From Coniella vitis (taxonomy: Eukaryota; Ascomycota; Sordariomycetes; Diaporthales; Schizoparmaceae): a stretch of DNA of 64,000 bases. Below the pieces are notes generated by a model. That model was given only the letters and a program-made list of their open reading frames with translations. It was not told the origin of the DNA and made no database searches. The number at the start of each line of letters is the position of its first letter. The first letter of the stretch is position 1. Shown piece after piece: positions 35,576-47,193 of the stretch. The stretch lies in NCBI GenBank assembly GCA_011317545.1, contig WUJK01000010.1, positions 1,116,001-1,180,000 of the forward strand, read 5' to 3'. The translations under genes were made by a program, and so were the position numbers.

Positions 35576-37719
35576 ATGGGAAAACGCAGAAAAGGGAGGG
35601 CTGCCAAAGCTGCTCGCTATCGTTCTGCCATCGAGGGCTCAACGGCGTCGAGAGGCTCTCGCCAGAGCCAACACATCAGCAAAACGCAAGGCCAGCCACG
35701 TCAAGCTGTCAACCATGGTCAGCTGCGCGGTCATCACACTTTACCACTCATCTTGCTGACTTGAATTCTAGGATTCTCCTTGGCTGACGAGGCTCGTAAC
35801 ACAGCTCACAATCATGCTGACGCGGATCAGGTCCGGAAATTGCGAGGTTTTCCTGTCACCTTTGTCAGCGCCGGCATGATTGAGCCCTTGAAACAGTTGG
35901 AAGAGCTCGGTTTAGCGCCAGCTGAAGATGACAGCGGGTTTGACGGCGCTGTCGAGAATCCCCCCCCAGAAGGTGAAGAAGCAGACGGAGAAGGTGGCGA
36001 CTATGACGAGACAGTGGCGGAGGAGGAAGGAGAACAGAGGGAAAGGAACGAAGAAGCTCCTCAATTTTTTGTTGATACAACGGGTGACAAGTCTCTTGCC
36101 CGCCGCCATCACCCTCCTGCCCGCATTCGCAGCCCCAGTCCCCACTTGTCCGGAGAATCTAGCGACTCGGGCGAGGACATTGTTCTCTTCAAGGGAAGGA
36201 AAGCTGTCTCGGCACCTGAGCCACAGTCAGTCATCGTTGACCAGATGGTCATCGAGGTTCAAAAGGTTGAAGAGACGATACAGAGCATGTCTCTGATTAC
36301 CGATCACGAGGCTTGCTCACCAGAATCGCCTTCAACCTCTCCAAAGCCTTGGCAATTCCGCGGCTATAAAGACGATGAGGACTTGATCGCCGACTATATG
36401 GCTAACATGGCCGACGACAATGACGACGATGATGAGAAGAAAACTAATGCTCAGGAAGGTGACAGTGCAAAGAATCTGTTATACAGCGCGTTTTCTGTTA
36501 CTCGTGATCTGGGTGGCTCTGAGGGTGACTTCGTCCTTAAATCAGAGGAGTCACATAGCAACAAATCGGCCACAAGCGAGAACGAAGACAATGAAACAGA
36601 CGATGGCGGCGGCGACGACAATAACAGCGACGTTTCCGGTAATTTGAACACGCGTAACTTGAATGTCGACGCGTTGTCTGACACAGAGTACATGGATGAC
36701 GAGGCCCTTGCTCGGCTACTTGCCAAGCAAGAAGAACTCGGTATCGATGATGAAGAATTAGTGCTCTTTTCGAGTGAGGGCTTCGAGGTCTTGCCTTTGT
36801 CGAAGAAGCAAAGAAAGGCACGTCTTCGGGGAAAGTCTGCCACGACAGCATCCAAGGGCCATGCTCTCGGCTTCGCTCCCAGCGCGAGTGCTGTCGCTGA
36901 TGTCTTCGACGAATTGGATTTGATGGACTGGAGTCGACATAACCCGCCGCGCAAGCCAAAAAGTAAGCGTGGTCTCCCAGACCTGGAACATCTTGATCCT
37001 GAGATTGCAGCAACGCTGGAAGCTACGTGGCAAAAGGATCGGCTTCGCAAGAAAGAGCGGAGGCAAGCGCGCGAAGAACTGCGTGCTCATGGCCTACTTG
37101 GCAAGAACGCCGACCCAAATGACCTCCGTCAGAAATATCAGATCGGCATGACACTGGACGAAATCAAGGAGGAGATGCGAACCTTCCTGCTGGGAGAAGC
37201 AGAGCTGTGAGTAGAGATTCATTGTCATTGGCGAGATACAGAACTGCTGGCTAACATGAGCGTCCTTCATTCAGACTCACTTTCCCTCCTATGGATTCCA
37301 ACGCTCGCAAAACGCTACATACGCTGGCCTCGAAATTCAACATAAAATCTAAGTCTACAGGTAACGGAGAACACCGGCGCCCGGTCTTGCATCGTACTGG
37401 GCGGACATTGTCTTACCGTCCCTTGGAGTTTGAAGAAGTTTTCACGCGTCGGGGGCGGACATATTTCCATCGTATGGACATGCAGCGGGTTCAGAGGCCG
37501 CCTGGGAAGAGCCGCGGTGCCAACCATGCTGGTGTAACGTACAGAGATGGTGAAGTTGTGGGAGGGTCTGCGCCGGAACTGAGCCAGAGCAACAGGGGAC
37601 GGACCATGCTCGAAAAGATGGGTTGGTCTACGGGAATGGCTCTGGGCGCAACAGATAACAAAGGCATATTGCAACCGGTCGCGCATGTCGTCAAGAGGAC
37701 GAAGGCAGGCTTGGGCTGA
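35576..37719 (+). CDS. SQS1: R3H and G-patch protein Sqs1, cofactor of the Prp43 helicase
   Basis: Three exons, 35576-35717, 35772-37206 and 37275-37719, sum to 2,022 nt (673 aa). Exon 1 is short and basic (MGKRRKGRAAKAARYRSA). Exon 2 codes a long acidic, disordered region with FSLADEARNTAHNHAD near its start and LDLMDWSRHNPPRKPKSKRG near its end, plus a Lys/Arg-rich helix (KKERRQAREELRAHGLLG). Exon 3 has an R3H-like segment (PMDSNARKTLHTLASKF) and ends with a G-patch (MLEKMGWSTGMALGATDNKG to KRTKAGLG). Sqs1 (Pfa1) activates Prp43 in rRNA processing and spliceosome disassembly. Domain order and basic-acidic layout match. The first intron is only 54 nt; borders GTCAGC and TTCTAG keep frame. 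Confidence 0.88.
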
Positions 37720-38289
37720 TACACCACAAATCTGCGGCATGAACAGACCTTTTTGTCTACATATACCTGGGCATGCAAGAATCGTCAGTAGTTCCATATC
37801 TTGTTACTACTTCAACACTCATAGATGGACTCACACATCAGCCTTAAATTGGGAGCCTTGAGCGATAGACATTCACTCAGTGCACTGTTAAACTGGGCAA
37901 GACGGACGTCCAGCACAGCATTGTGATGTGCCGAGTTAAATTGCATTAGATAGACGATCCCAGTCAAGAAATGGCTGGGAAGGAGTTCACAATCATCAGG
38001 CACCCACGGGCACAACGATAATAGTCACATCCATGAAATCCATAATGATTGAAGCAGTTTGTAGATCATATGCACGAGTTCATTGCTTCCGAAACCCTAT
38101 TCTGAAGTCAAGTATTGTACAGCCGCCAAACCCCGGAAACCGTAAAAGCATTGCCCGAAAAGCAGACCATCCGTGACGCATTAAGACACCCAAGGATCAT
38201 TGGGGCTTGGTATATCTCATCATGTACCAAATGCCGAAGCTCATCCAGCGCCCAAAGATAGAAAAAGAAAGACCAAAACCGAAAACCGC
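37720..38289. other. Convergent intergenic region
   Basis: About 570 bp between the stops of SQS1 and histone H2B. No open frame or repeat of note. Confidence 0.45.
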
Positions 38290-38915
38290 TTATTTAGTGG
38301 AAGAAGAGTACTTGGTGACGGCCTTGGTACCCTCAGACACAGCGTGCTTGGCCAACTCGCCAGGCAGGATCAGACGAACACTGGAAAGAAAGCTGTCAGT
38401 TGATGTATGTGCAGTTCTGGATGAATGAAGGACTCACGAGGTCTGGATCTCCCGGGAGGAGATGGTAGACTTCTTGTTGTAGGCAGCCAGCTTGCTGGCC
38501 TCGGTAGCGACGCGCTCGAAGATGTCGTTGACGAACGAGTTCAAGATGGACATGGCACGGTTGGAAATGCCAGTGTCGGGGTGAACCTGCTTCAGGACTG
38601 TTTCACGAGTCAGTGACAAAGTTGCATGTAGGCGCAAGTGTTGGCATGACGCGACTTCGTGGTGTAGACAGCCGGCCAAGAAAACAGTGGAGCCCGCCCG
38701 ACCGCGAAAACGCGTCGCGTTTAGCATGAGTGATCATGTGGGAACTTACCCTTGTAGATGTAAGAAGAGTACGTCTCCTTGCGAGCCTTGGTACGCTTCT
38801 TCTTGTCACCGGAAGCAGCGGTCTTCTTGCCAGCATCCTTCTTCTCGGGAGCCTTGGAGGCAGTTGCAGGAGCCTTAGAGGCGGAAGGCTTCTTGTCGGC
38901 AGTCTTGGGAGGCAT
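38290..38915 (-). CDS. Histone H2B
   Basis: Three exons, 38915-38750, 38597-38438 and 38380-38290, give 417 nt and 138 aa. The protein is nearly canonical: a Lys/Ala-rich N-tail ([20 protein letters not shown]), then [20 protein letters not shown], then [20 protein letters not shown], then [20 protein letters not shown] and the end TKYSSSTK. The histone fold runs from about 48 to 138. The ubiquitylated Lys of fungal H2B lies in EGTKAVTKY. Splice borders (GTAAGT/ACAG, GTGAGT/CCAG) leave frame and sequence intact. H2B pairs with H2A in the nucleosome, and the H2A gene lies divergently 2.5 kb away. The introns explain why no single frame spans the gene. Confidence 0.97.
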
Positions 38916-41432
38916 TTTGGTTTGGTTTTAAAATGTGGATCGATTAGTGATGAAGACGAAGGTGCCAATGCGGTGGCTGGTTGCTGTTGGAGATGAGAAA
39001 GACGGTTGACGTGGGTTGCTGGGTTGGTTGGATAAAGTATGGATGGGAATGGGGGAGAAGGTTGGGGGAGACGGCGAGTTTTTGTAGCTGGACGCGACTA
39101 GAGGTTGATTGCAGGTGTGATCTGGGGTGATTGAGTGGGTCCCTCTGCTAGGCGGAAGCAGCGATTGCACTGCCTGAGGTGATTGGTCAAAGCGGGTCCG
39201 TGTCATTTTAACAAAATGGCACGTGGATTTATCCAAGCTACCGTGCAGCCCCCTAGATCATAGGGCAAAGTCTATAGTATCAATAGCAGCTGCCCATGTT
39301 CTAATAGCATATCATGCCCTGCGCAGATTGCTCTTGATTACCTAAGCTTGTGCTCATTCGCGCCGCTTGCACATATAAATACAGAGCCATTCCGCCACAA
39401 CTCTCTGCTCGTCTTTTTACTGGAGTATTCGGGCCCCGCAAGCAATGCCATATCTGCGCCTCTTGGTGGATTGATCATCAAAATTGGGTGTGCCTGTGGA
39501 CTGAGATCGCTTGTTTTCCAATAGGACCTGCATCAAGTAGTTTGCAAAAGACGAGCAGCAGCCATGGCGACCTGTCGAACAATGTTGCTGCACGTCTCGC
39601 AGTCACTGGATCGCAGAGTAGGCCAAGCAGTACAAATTTTGGGCTAATGTATCAATCTAGCATATGGATTGAGACCAGTGGGCATGATGGCTTTATCTCC
39701 TCTGCCACGGCTAAATCCAAACGTTGATGGCACTTCACTTTGAGCTCTCGGTACGTACCGAATCGTGTGTATAGCTGAAAGGAAAGTCGTACTTGATTCA
39801 CCCTGCAATAGTCTCCAAGGCTACCTTCCCCGGAAGCTATGTTTTTGGAGTTCCGAAATCGTACGTCTTTCTTGAAATGGTAAGAGAGACTCGTAGCATA
39901 GTACCTCGTCCTGATGATCAACGTAATCAACATGTACATAGGGTACGTCGTAGAGCGGCACCTGGTTTTGCTCCTTGGCTGCGAGTATGACATACCCCGG
40001 AGAAACTTCCTGACCTGTGGGAGCTGTTGACGAGGGTATTACCCCAGATAGGGCTGTCATAAGAGTTAACATTACTATAAGTGATTGCCTGGAGGGGTGG
40101 GGCTTGAGGTGGACATGCACACAGCGGCCCCATACGAGCATGGTTGCATCTTCAGGGTCGGGAGCTTTCAGCCTTACGGCTTATCCGTGCGAAAGCCATG
40201 TCGCTTGACTGACCTATGGAGCGGGCATGCATATATATTGTATTTCAGCAAGAAATGGGCTTGACCGGGGCATAGAGGATGTGTTGACGTGTCGTACAAA
40301 CCTACTATGTATGTACAAGCTCAGTTCGCACCCAGCTCACCTGGCTGTTCCACATTCTTGGCTGTGTGCAAACGGACGGACGGTATTGTGTTTCAGGACA
40401 TTCCAGGCGTTTTTAAGGCGGGGAAGCGGGGGGGCATGCAAGATCCACCGACTAGCCGTTATAGCAAATTATACATACTTAGCGCGCAGCCCCGTAAGCA
40501 AGCTACGATAGCACAGTACTCTGGTTTGTCTCTTTGTTGTTGTAGTGCTTGCGTAGACGTGGTTGAAGTATACTGGCACTTAAGTATCTCCATCATAGTC
40601 GAGCCGAGGATACACCATGCCTAGGGACAATCTCGAGTGCCAAGGCGACGAAGCGGATTGCCACTTTGCAGGGTACTTGCTACTGTAAGGCTAATTACTG
40701 TAGGGCTTAGTACTGGATTTCCAGCAGCAAGAAAAGTTCATGAAGTTTAGCATATTATATTTGATCCCACGGCCGCTAGTAAGATCAGGCCGGGTGTGTG
40801 TACAGGGAGCCTAGCGTGTGAAATTCAAAAGCTCTAGCATATGAAGTGATTTAGAATGACCATCAACTCACGACTGTCATTGCCTTTACAAAGCGCGTGT
40901 TTGCACATGACCTGGGAAGTTTCCAGTAGAACCAGTGTACAAGATAATACTATGCACATGCATATGGGAAAATGGACTCGCTAGGGGTACATAGATGATG
41001 GCAGACGTGCACGGGCTTCAACGCTTTTCATAGAGAATATCTGATTAATATAACAGGGCAGATCACGAGCTACACATCCAAATTCAAGTACGATTCTGGT
41101 GGGATTGGTAGTGCATATAACCAGCATCGTGCAAATAACAGAAGATCTCCAAAATGGGGAAAGCGCCAAGCACCGTGCTGTGCTGGTCCGTGCCTGCCGC
41201 GCTTGACCAGATCTGAGCAGAGTGATCTCTGCAATACGCTGCCGAGGCGTCACACTACTTAATCAGTTGTTTCCCCCACCAACAGCAGCTTGCCCTTCTA
41301 CAACCCACACTCTTACAACCACAGCCACCAACCACGCCACCACAACCGCATCTTCTGCTTTTGCATCAACATTAGACGTTCACGTCAACGTTTCATCAAC
41401 CTATTCAATCTTCCCACATAACCCACATCAAA
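38916..41432. promoter_or_regulatory. Wide divergent histone intergenic region
   Basis: About 2.5 kb between the starts of H2B and H2A. Both promoters lie at its edges: pyrimidine-rich leader sequence before 41433 and TTTTAAAACC-type sequence just upstream of H2B. A TACATAGTA-type motif sits inverted at 40303-40311. A minus-strand frame at 39821-40141 (106 codons) has a hydrophobic stretch reminiscent of a signal peptide, but no homology is apparent and I do not call it a gene. Confidence 0.4.
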
Positions 41433-41989
41433 ATGACTGGAGGCAAGTCCGGCGGCAAGGCCAGCGGCTCCAAGAGCGCGCAATCGTAAGTACAGAATTC
41501 GCTCCGATGAACACTTTTGACGCGTCTTCACGCGTTTTCCAGAAGCTTGATAGGAGCAAATCATCTAACTATGCATTCGCAGTCGTTCCTCCAAGGCCGG
41601 TCTGGCTTTCCCCGTTGGTCGTGTCCACCGTCTGCTTCGTAAGGGCAACTACGCCCAACGTGTCGGTGCCGGTGCCCCCGTCTACCTGGCTGCCGTTCTT
41701 GAGTACCTCGCTGCTGAGATCCTCGAGCTGGCTGGCAACGCTGCCCGCGACAACAAGAAGACCCGTATCATCCCCCGTCACCTGCAACTCGCAATCCGCA
41801 ACGATGAGGAGTTGAACAAGCTTTTGGGACACGTCACCATCGCCCAGGGTGGTGTGCTGCCCAACATCCACCAGAGTATGCTGCCACCAAACCCATATCC
41901 AGCCTTGTTGCATTGTACTGACGTGTCTTCTAGACCTTCTTCCCAAGAAGACCGGCAAGACTGGCAAGAACGCGAGCCAGGAGCTGTAA
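41433..41989 (+). CDS. Histone H2A
   Basis: Three exons, 41433-41485, 41583-41875 and 41934-41989, give 402 nt and 133 aa. The N-tail is MTGGKSGGKASGSKSAQSR; the fold includes AGLAFPVGRVHRLLRKGNYA, GAGAPVYLAAVLEYLAAEIL, ELAGNAARDNKKTRIIPRHL and GGVLPNIHQNLLPKKTGK. It ends NASQEL, so the SQE motif phosphorylated at DNA breaks (gamma-H2A) is present, as usual for fungal canonical H2A. Introns have donors GTAAGT and GTATGC and acceptors CGCAG and TCTAG; all joins keep frame. H2A dimerises with H2B, whose gene is the divergent neighbour. Confidence 0.97.
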
Positions 41990-42741
41990 ACTACGTTACA
42001 TGCGAGGTGTTTGCGGGTTTGCTTTTGTTTTTCGGTCGGCACTTTTGGGTTGTTCATGACATCGGGGTCACGGTTACAGGGTCACTTTACGGTTGTCTTT
42101 TCGCACGTTTGGGTTGTACATTAATTCCCAAGGTCATGGTCATGAAATGAATACCACTTGAACAACATTCATGATATTGTACAAACTTTATTTATATTTT
42201 GAGCGCCAATAACAGGCCATGTGCTTATCGCTGAGATTGAAAGGTGTGAACTTGATAGGCACTATCAACGTGACTGCGTGGTGTGCCTCAGGACTTGTTC
42301 GAGTTATACTTGCCAGGTCTCTTACTGGAAGGGTTATTGGAACAACTGGGAGGAACAAATTGACTCGGACGACGTCGTCAAGGGCCTGCTTCTTGGGCGC
42401 GGAATCAGAGGGTTACATGAAGCGCCAGGAATGCATCATAATATGCGGTTTCTAAATGCTCGGCGCGCTCTATGCTCGAGATCCTACACAACAGCCGAGA
42501 GCCAGTTGACAGCGGCCAATTGGCACAGGGTGCAGCGCAGATGGCTTATACTAATTACCTAAGCCCTCAGGGCCACGCCATCACATTGCGACGAGCATGA
42601 ATGTTGTTGACGGTATGTTTCTCTTTTTTTCTAATTTTCTACTCGTCTTCGATCTTTCTATGCCGTCCGCTGTCAGATCTGTACATACGTGCCATTGCCA
42701 ACCACTGTGTCATACCAGCGTGTCCATAAACACGCCCATTT
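41990..42741. other. Convergent intergenic region
   Basis: About 750 bp between the stops of H2A and the NDUFB9-like gene. Plus-strand open frames of about 80-110 codons start at 42219 and 42221 but match nothing I recognise. No repeat noted. Confidence 0.4.
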
Positions 42742-43335
42742 CTAGAATTTTAAAGGAGGAGGTGCTGTGAAGCTGTCAGTCGCCGAATCCAAGTGAAGAG
42801 TGGCGAAGAGCGGGGCTGAAGTAAATATACATACCATCGAGTACTGGGGACGGCAGGTTTCTCTCATATTTGGAACCTAGAAGTTCGTAAGGTCAGCGTT
42901 TGCTCTTCACTCTTGACAGCATAAATATATATATTTTGGACCGTACCACCAGGTGCTGTAGGGTGACAGTATGGATCAGGATGCTTCCATGTGTCAAGCA
43001 ATTTTTCCGTTTGCTTCAGTAATGCCTATGGGAGTCCGATAGTAAGCAGCCGAGCTTGCACCCTCAATTCCCTGTCATACAGGTCCGTTTTTCAGCAAAG
43101 GGGGGCATACTCTTTGTTGTCGAGGATCGGTGACGTGCTTGTTGGCTTCAAAGAGGGACCGTATGTAAATGGCCTGTCCGCGCCAAAGCTGTCGATGCAC
43201 GGCCCAGTCGAGAGCCAACTTCAATGAACGACGATATAATGAGCTAGGCCAGGAAGTCAGTCGATCGCGTAAGGACAGCCTGAAAGTCAGGGACATTAAC
43301 AGCAGTGCTCACAGGGCAGCTTGCCGGGACGACAT
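42742..43335 (-). CDS. Complex I LYR subunit, NDUFB9/B22 type
   Basis: Five short exons, 43335-43313, 43243-43111, 43025-42947, 42876-42835 and 42764-42742, sum to exactly 300 nt (99 aa). Exons are so short that no long reading frame marks the gene. The N-terminus is MSSRQAALSLYRRSLKLALD, containing the LYR tripeptide; then WAVHRQLWRGQAIYIRSLFE, ANKHVTDPRQQR, LLKQTEKLLDTWKHPDPY, PTAPGGSKYERNLPSPVLD and PPPLKF at the end. This is the pattern of NDUFB9 (B22), a LYR-family accessory subunit of the membrane arm of NADH:ubiquinone oxidoreductase, which binds acyl-carrier protein through its LYR helix. All four introns have GT-AG borders. An alternative start at 43296, inside the first intron, would replace the first exon but lacks conservation. 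It lies divergent to KGD2. Confidence 0.88.
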
Positions 43336-44321
43336 GACGGGCAGATGAGTGGAGGGTTTGTTGATGCCCCGAGGCAAGGTTGCAGGTATATTGCCGGGAG
43401 AGCTGAAGGGAGGTTGTGACGCTCTGGATACGTCGAGCCCGCAAGGCTATCGCTTCAGCTCGGCATGGGCGGGCAAATACACTGGTGTATCTATGTTGCT
43501 GGCGTAACGCTTTGCAGAGGATGCGTTGGCTTGGTGGCGGGTTAGATGTTGCGTATCGTTGTTATTCAAGCTGGCAGCAAGACGTCAATTGAGGTTCTGC
43601 CAGGCGTGGCTGTATCGATGCCTCATTTGCCAGGCTTGCAGTGTCGTCTGCAGAAATGGAGCTCTTTGGCGGGGCACGCTTGGTAATAGAAGACGGATCA
43701 ATATGCAATTGGTGGTTGACTGGAATTAAGCTGCAGCAACCACCCCTGATCCCTAACTTTCGCCAAGCAATTCAAAGTACATAGTACAATGACTTAGGAC
43801 ATTGCTATGTAGTTATGGCCCTGTTTGTTCCTTTTCCCGCCCGTCGCTTCCGGCTGCTACCGCCCTCATACCAGGACCTCGGGAGTCAGTCAGAGCCTAA
43901 AAGACCTGCACGACATCTGGTGCAAGCTGACAAGAATTTGGGCATTGTATCCCAGGTTGTACAAGGATTGAGGGTCTGCAAGCTTCTATTTATTGCTTTG
44001 TCGCAAATTTGCTGCAGCACCACGATATCCATCTACTCTCGTCCCAGATCCGATTTCGAGCAGATCCCAACACCCTGCTTTTCTATACCTCGTTGCAGTG
44101 CTCGGTACGCATCTTGACTGTCCTCTTTTCACTTTCTCTGCCCTGACACTTTAGATCGCTTCGCGCGTGACCTCCCCTACTACTAAAGCTGTCCTTTCCA
44201 GCCCCCCTGTTGCAGCCCTACCGACACACGCCTTGCGCGTCGCATCACAGCCACATAAGACACTGACTTCGCAAAGTATCAATAGCTAGGTACTGGGCTT
44301 GCCAGAGTGTTGCCGTCCAAC
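43336..44321. promoter_or_regulatory. Divergent region between the complex I subunit gene and KGD2
   Basis: About 990 bp between diverging starts. A TACATAGTA copy is at 43778-43786. The KGD2-proximal 300 bp is C/T-rich, as expected for a leader. Both flanking genes serve mitochondrial respiration, so shared control is possible but not shown by sequence. Confidence 0.4.
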
Positions 44322-45801
44322 ATGCTCCGGACTCTGCGAACCACAGCACGCGTGGTGCATCTGCGCTCGCTGCAGTCTCTTCCACACCAAGCCACGACCC
44401 TGCCTCTGCCTGTGCTTATGCGCCAAGTTCGCACCTATGCCGATAAGGTCGTTCAAGTCCCTCAGATGGCTGAGTCCATCTCCGAAGGTACTTTAAAGCA
44501 ATGGAGCAAACAAGTTGGTGACTACGTTGAGCAAGATGAAGAAATTGCCACGATTGAGACAGACAAGGTGTGTCAAGTCGCTTTGCTCCCTGCGCGGCAG
44601 CACCCTTCAGTTTTGGCGATGAAGAAACGTGCTTGCTAATGGCGGGCCTTCTCCCCTCACCCAGATTGATGTAGCGATCAACGCCCCGGAAGCCGGAACG
44701 ATCAAGGAGTTCCTCGTTAATGAGGAAGACACTGTCACTGTGGGCCAGGATATCGTCAGGCTGGAGCTGGGCGGAGCTCCTTCTGAGGGCTCTAAGAAGG
44801 CAGAGTCTAAGGAGCCAGCGAAGGAGGAATCCAAGCCCGAGACCAAGCCAGAACCCGAGTCGAAACCGGAACCCAAGCAAGAGAACAAGCCGGCGCCGCC
44901 TCCCCCTGCGCCAGAAAAGAAGGAACCTTCACCATCGTCTCAAAAGCCCGCCAAGGAGTCAAATGACGGCACTACAAGCATTGGGCACCGTGAGGAGCGA
45001 CGAGTCAAGATGAATCGCATGCGCCTCCGCATCGCCGAACGCCTCAAGCAATCACAAAATACCGCCGCATCTCTTACCACTTTCAACGAAGTGGATATGT
45101 CTTCAATCATGGAATTTCGCAAGCTTTACAAGGATGAGGTTCTGAAGAAGACAGGCGTCAAGCTCGGATTCATGAGTGCGTTCACGCGCGCTGCTGTTCT
45201 GGCCATGAGGGATCTTCCCATTGTCAACGCGTCTATCGAGGGCCCCGACGGCGGTGACACGATCGTCTTCCGGGATTACGTCGATGTTAGCGTTGCGGTT
45301 GCCACAGAAAAGGGCCTGGTGACGCCCGTAGTGCGGAACGCCGAGACATTGGACATGGTTGGTATTGAGAAGTCTATTGCTGACTTGGGCAAGAAGGTCA
45401 GTTTATTATGCACCATTTCTTCTGTCTATTCCCCCGTGCGATTTGCTGGCCACCCCTTTCTGCGTTTGCGGTCATGGCTGACTGACACGTCTTTCGTAAC
45501 TCAGGCACGTGACGGCAAGCTCACCTTGGAGGATATGGCCGGCGGTACTTTCACCATCAGCAACGGCGGCGTGTTTGGCTCTCTTATGGGCACTCCTATC
45601 ATTAACCTGCCCCAAACTGCCGTCCTTGGTCTACATGCTATCAAAGACCGTGCTGTCGTCGTGAACGGCAAAGTTGAGAGTCGGCCTATGATGTACCTTG
45701 CTCTGACGTACGATCACCGTCTACTTGATGGTAAGGAGGCTGTCCAATTCCTGGTGAAGATCAAGGAATACATTGAGGATCCCAGACGCATGCTTTTGTA
45801 A
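44322..45801 (+). CDS. KGD2: Dihydrolipoyl succinyltransferase, E2 of 2-oxoglutarate dehydrogenase
   Basis: Three exons, 44322-44567, 44665-45396 and 45505-45801, encode about 424 aa. A mitochondrial presequence rich in Arg/Leu (MLRTLRTTARVVHLRSLQSL) leads to a single lipoyl domain: VVQVPQMAESISEGTLKQW, then EEIATIETDK, where the last Lys (residue 82) is the lipoylated one and is also the last codon of exon 1. A Pro/Glu/Lys-rich hinge follows. The catalytic domain starts near RRVKMNRMRLRIAERLK, has TTFNEVDMSSIMEFRK and ends with the active-site LTYDHRLLDGKEAVQFL. MAESI-SEG and the lack of an E3-binding domain identify OGDH E2 rather than pyruvate dehydrogenase E2. It forms the core transferring succinyl to CoA in the TCA cycle. 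Intron 2 (108 nt) is stop-free and a multiple of three. Confidence 0.95.
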
Positions 45802-47193
45802 GGTCATAAGCACAAAGTGATGAGTCTGGTTGCCAGACTTCGCTCGGTCACTGACAATAATGGGTGTTGCATGAGTCGGTAGCATATGGGTGAAATGTGT
45901 CAATAGTGTACAATAGACGACACTAGTACAAAGTTGGCATTTTTTAGATTATAATTGCATTGGCATGTCGCTCGTTACTGACGCATTCTATGATGAAGAA
46001 CCTTCGGTTTCTCGCTCTTATATTTACAATATCTATGTTTACACCTCAACATCTTGTTCCATGCGGCAGCGTTGATGCGGTGCATTTCCGGCGTTATAGT
46101 TTGGTTCCGGCTGTCAAACAATGCCTCTCGCAAGCGTATCTAGATTTTCAATCGTCGAAGGTCAAGCCGATAGATGACATTCAATCACTACTTGACTTGG
46201 ATTGTTCCATGGTGAGTCACGTGGCTCGATGCTCCTTGTGTTGTTTCTGATCTGCATTTTGGTCCGCGTGTTAGACAGCGTCAACCCACCACAATTGATG
46301 TCTCCGCGTCGAACCTGCCCTTACCAAAGATAACTTTGATAATTCCAAGCAAAAGTTGCAGTAGTAGCTAATGTCGAGAGGAGGCGAGTTTATGCTGATA
46401 TATGCTCTACATATCTCTTGGGCACGACTAATCTTACGGTGTGTTACTTAGACGCTGACTGCACCATACATGGGTGAAGATAGATATGGATCCTAGCCAT
46501 TCGCGCGGCGCCGCTCCCCAGCGAATTCGTATAATGGTCTCAGAATAGAACCATCATTTGTCCTGATACAAAATGCCAACCTTCTCTTCTCCAGGGGACT
46601 CTGAAATGGCTAATCCATACCCTTCCCACATATCATCATCAGGCTCTACTTCGTGTTATTTATGGCCTCCGGGAAGTGATGGTGATTTCTATCCGATATG
46701 TGAGTCAAGGAGTCCAATTCTTGTTCGAGTTAGATGAAAACAATAAGAACGCGTGATACACCACTTTTCCAAAATTTCACAAGCATATACGCTTGGTTGA
46801 TCCTGGCTTTTGTACATGAATAATTTCAGTCCGTTGACAAATGAGTGGACAGCGCGCATGCCTATATAGACGTCCACTTCTTAACTCGAAATATATGTGT
46901 CTGGGACTTTAGCAAAGAGATATGGCTTGTACAAAGCCAAACCAGGATGGTAGTACTACTATTGTAACAGGGTATGCTGTCGACTATTAAGAACAACGGG
47001 AGGCTGGGGGAATTCGGTGTGTGAATTTGCAAAATACTGCCCTCTGATTCTCTTCACGCACCCCATGAATCAATCCTGTGCTGTGATTGGAGAATAATGG
47101 TGGCCAGTATACCTGGACAGGTTGATCAGACACCTAATATCGTCCGATTCAGCCGAAAATGTCCTATATATGATACTATACAACCTCCAGCTG
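45802..47193. other. Convergent intergenic region
   Basis: About 1.4 kb between the KGD2 stop and the carboxylesterase stop. A plus-strand frame at 45960-46250 could start with a hydrophobic segment (MMKNLRFLALIFTISMF) and is followed within the frame by a GTGAGT donor-like site at 46211, so a small secreted-type protein gene is conceivable, but I cannot find a second exon or homology. The rest shows nothing. Confidence 0.35.

Noticed and set aside
39821..40141. 106-codon frame with hydrophobic start between the histone genes
   Set aside because: No family resemblance, no clear exon structure, and several ATGs near the start; kept only as a note.
43075..43296. Start of the complex I subunit at the ATG at 43296
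   Set aside because: That ATG lies within a GTGAGC-CCTAG intron; the spliced start at 43335 places the LYR motif near the N-terminus, as in the family.
45960..46250. Possible small secreted protein after KGD2
   Set aside because: A hydrophobic start and a donor-like GTGAGT are present, but no second exon or homology could be found.
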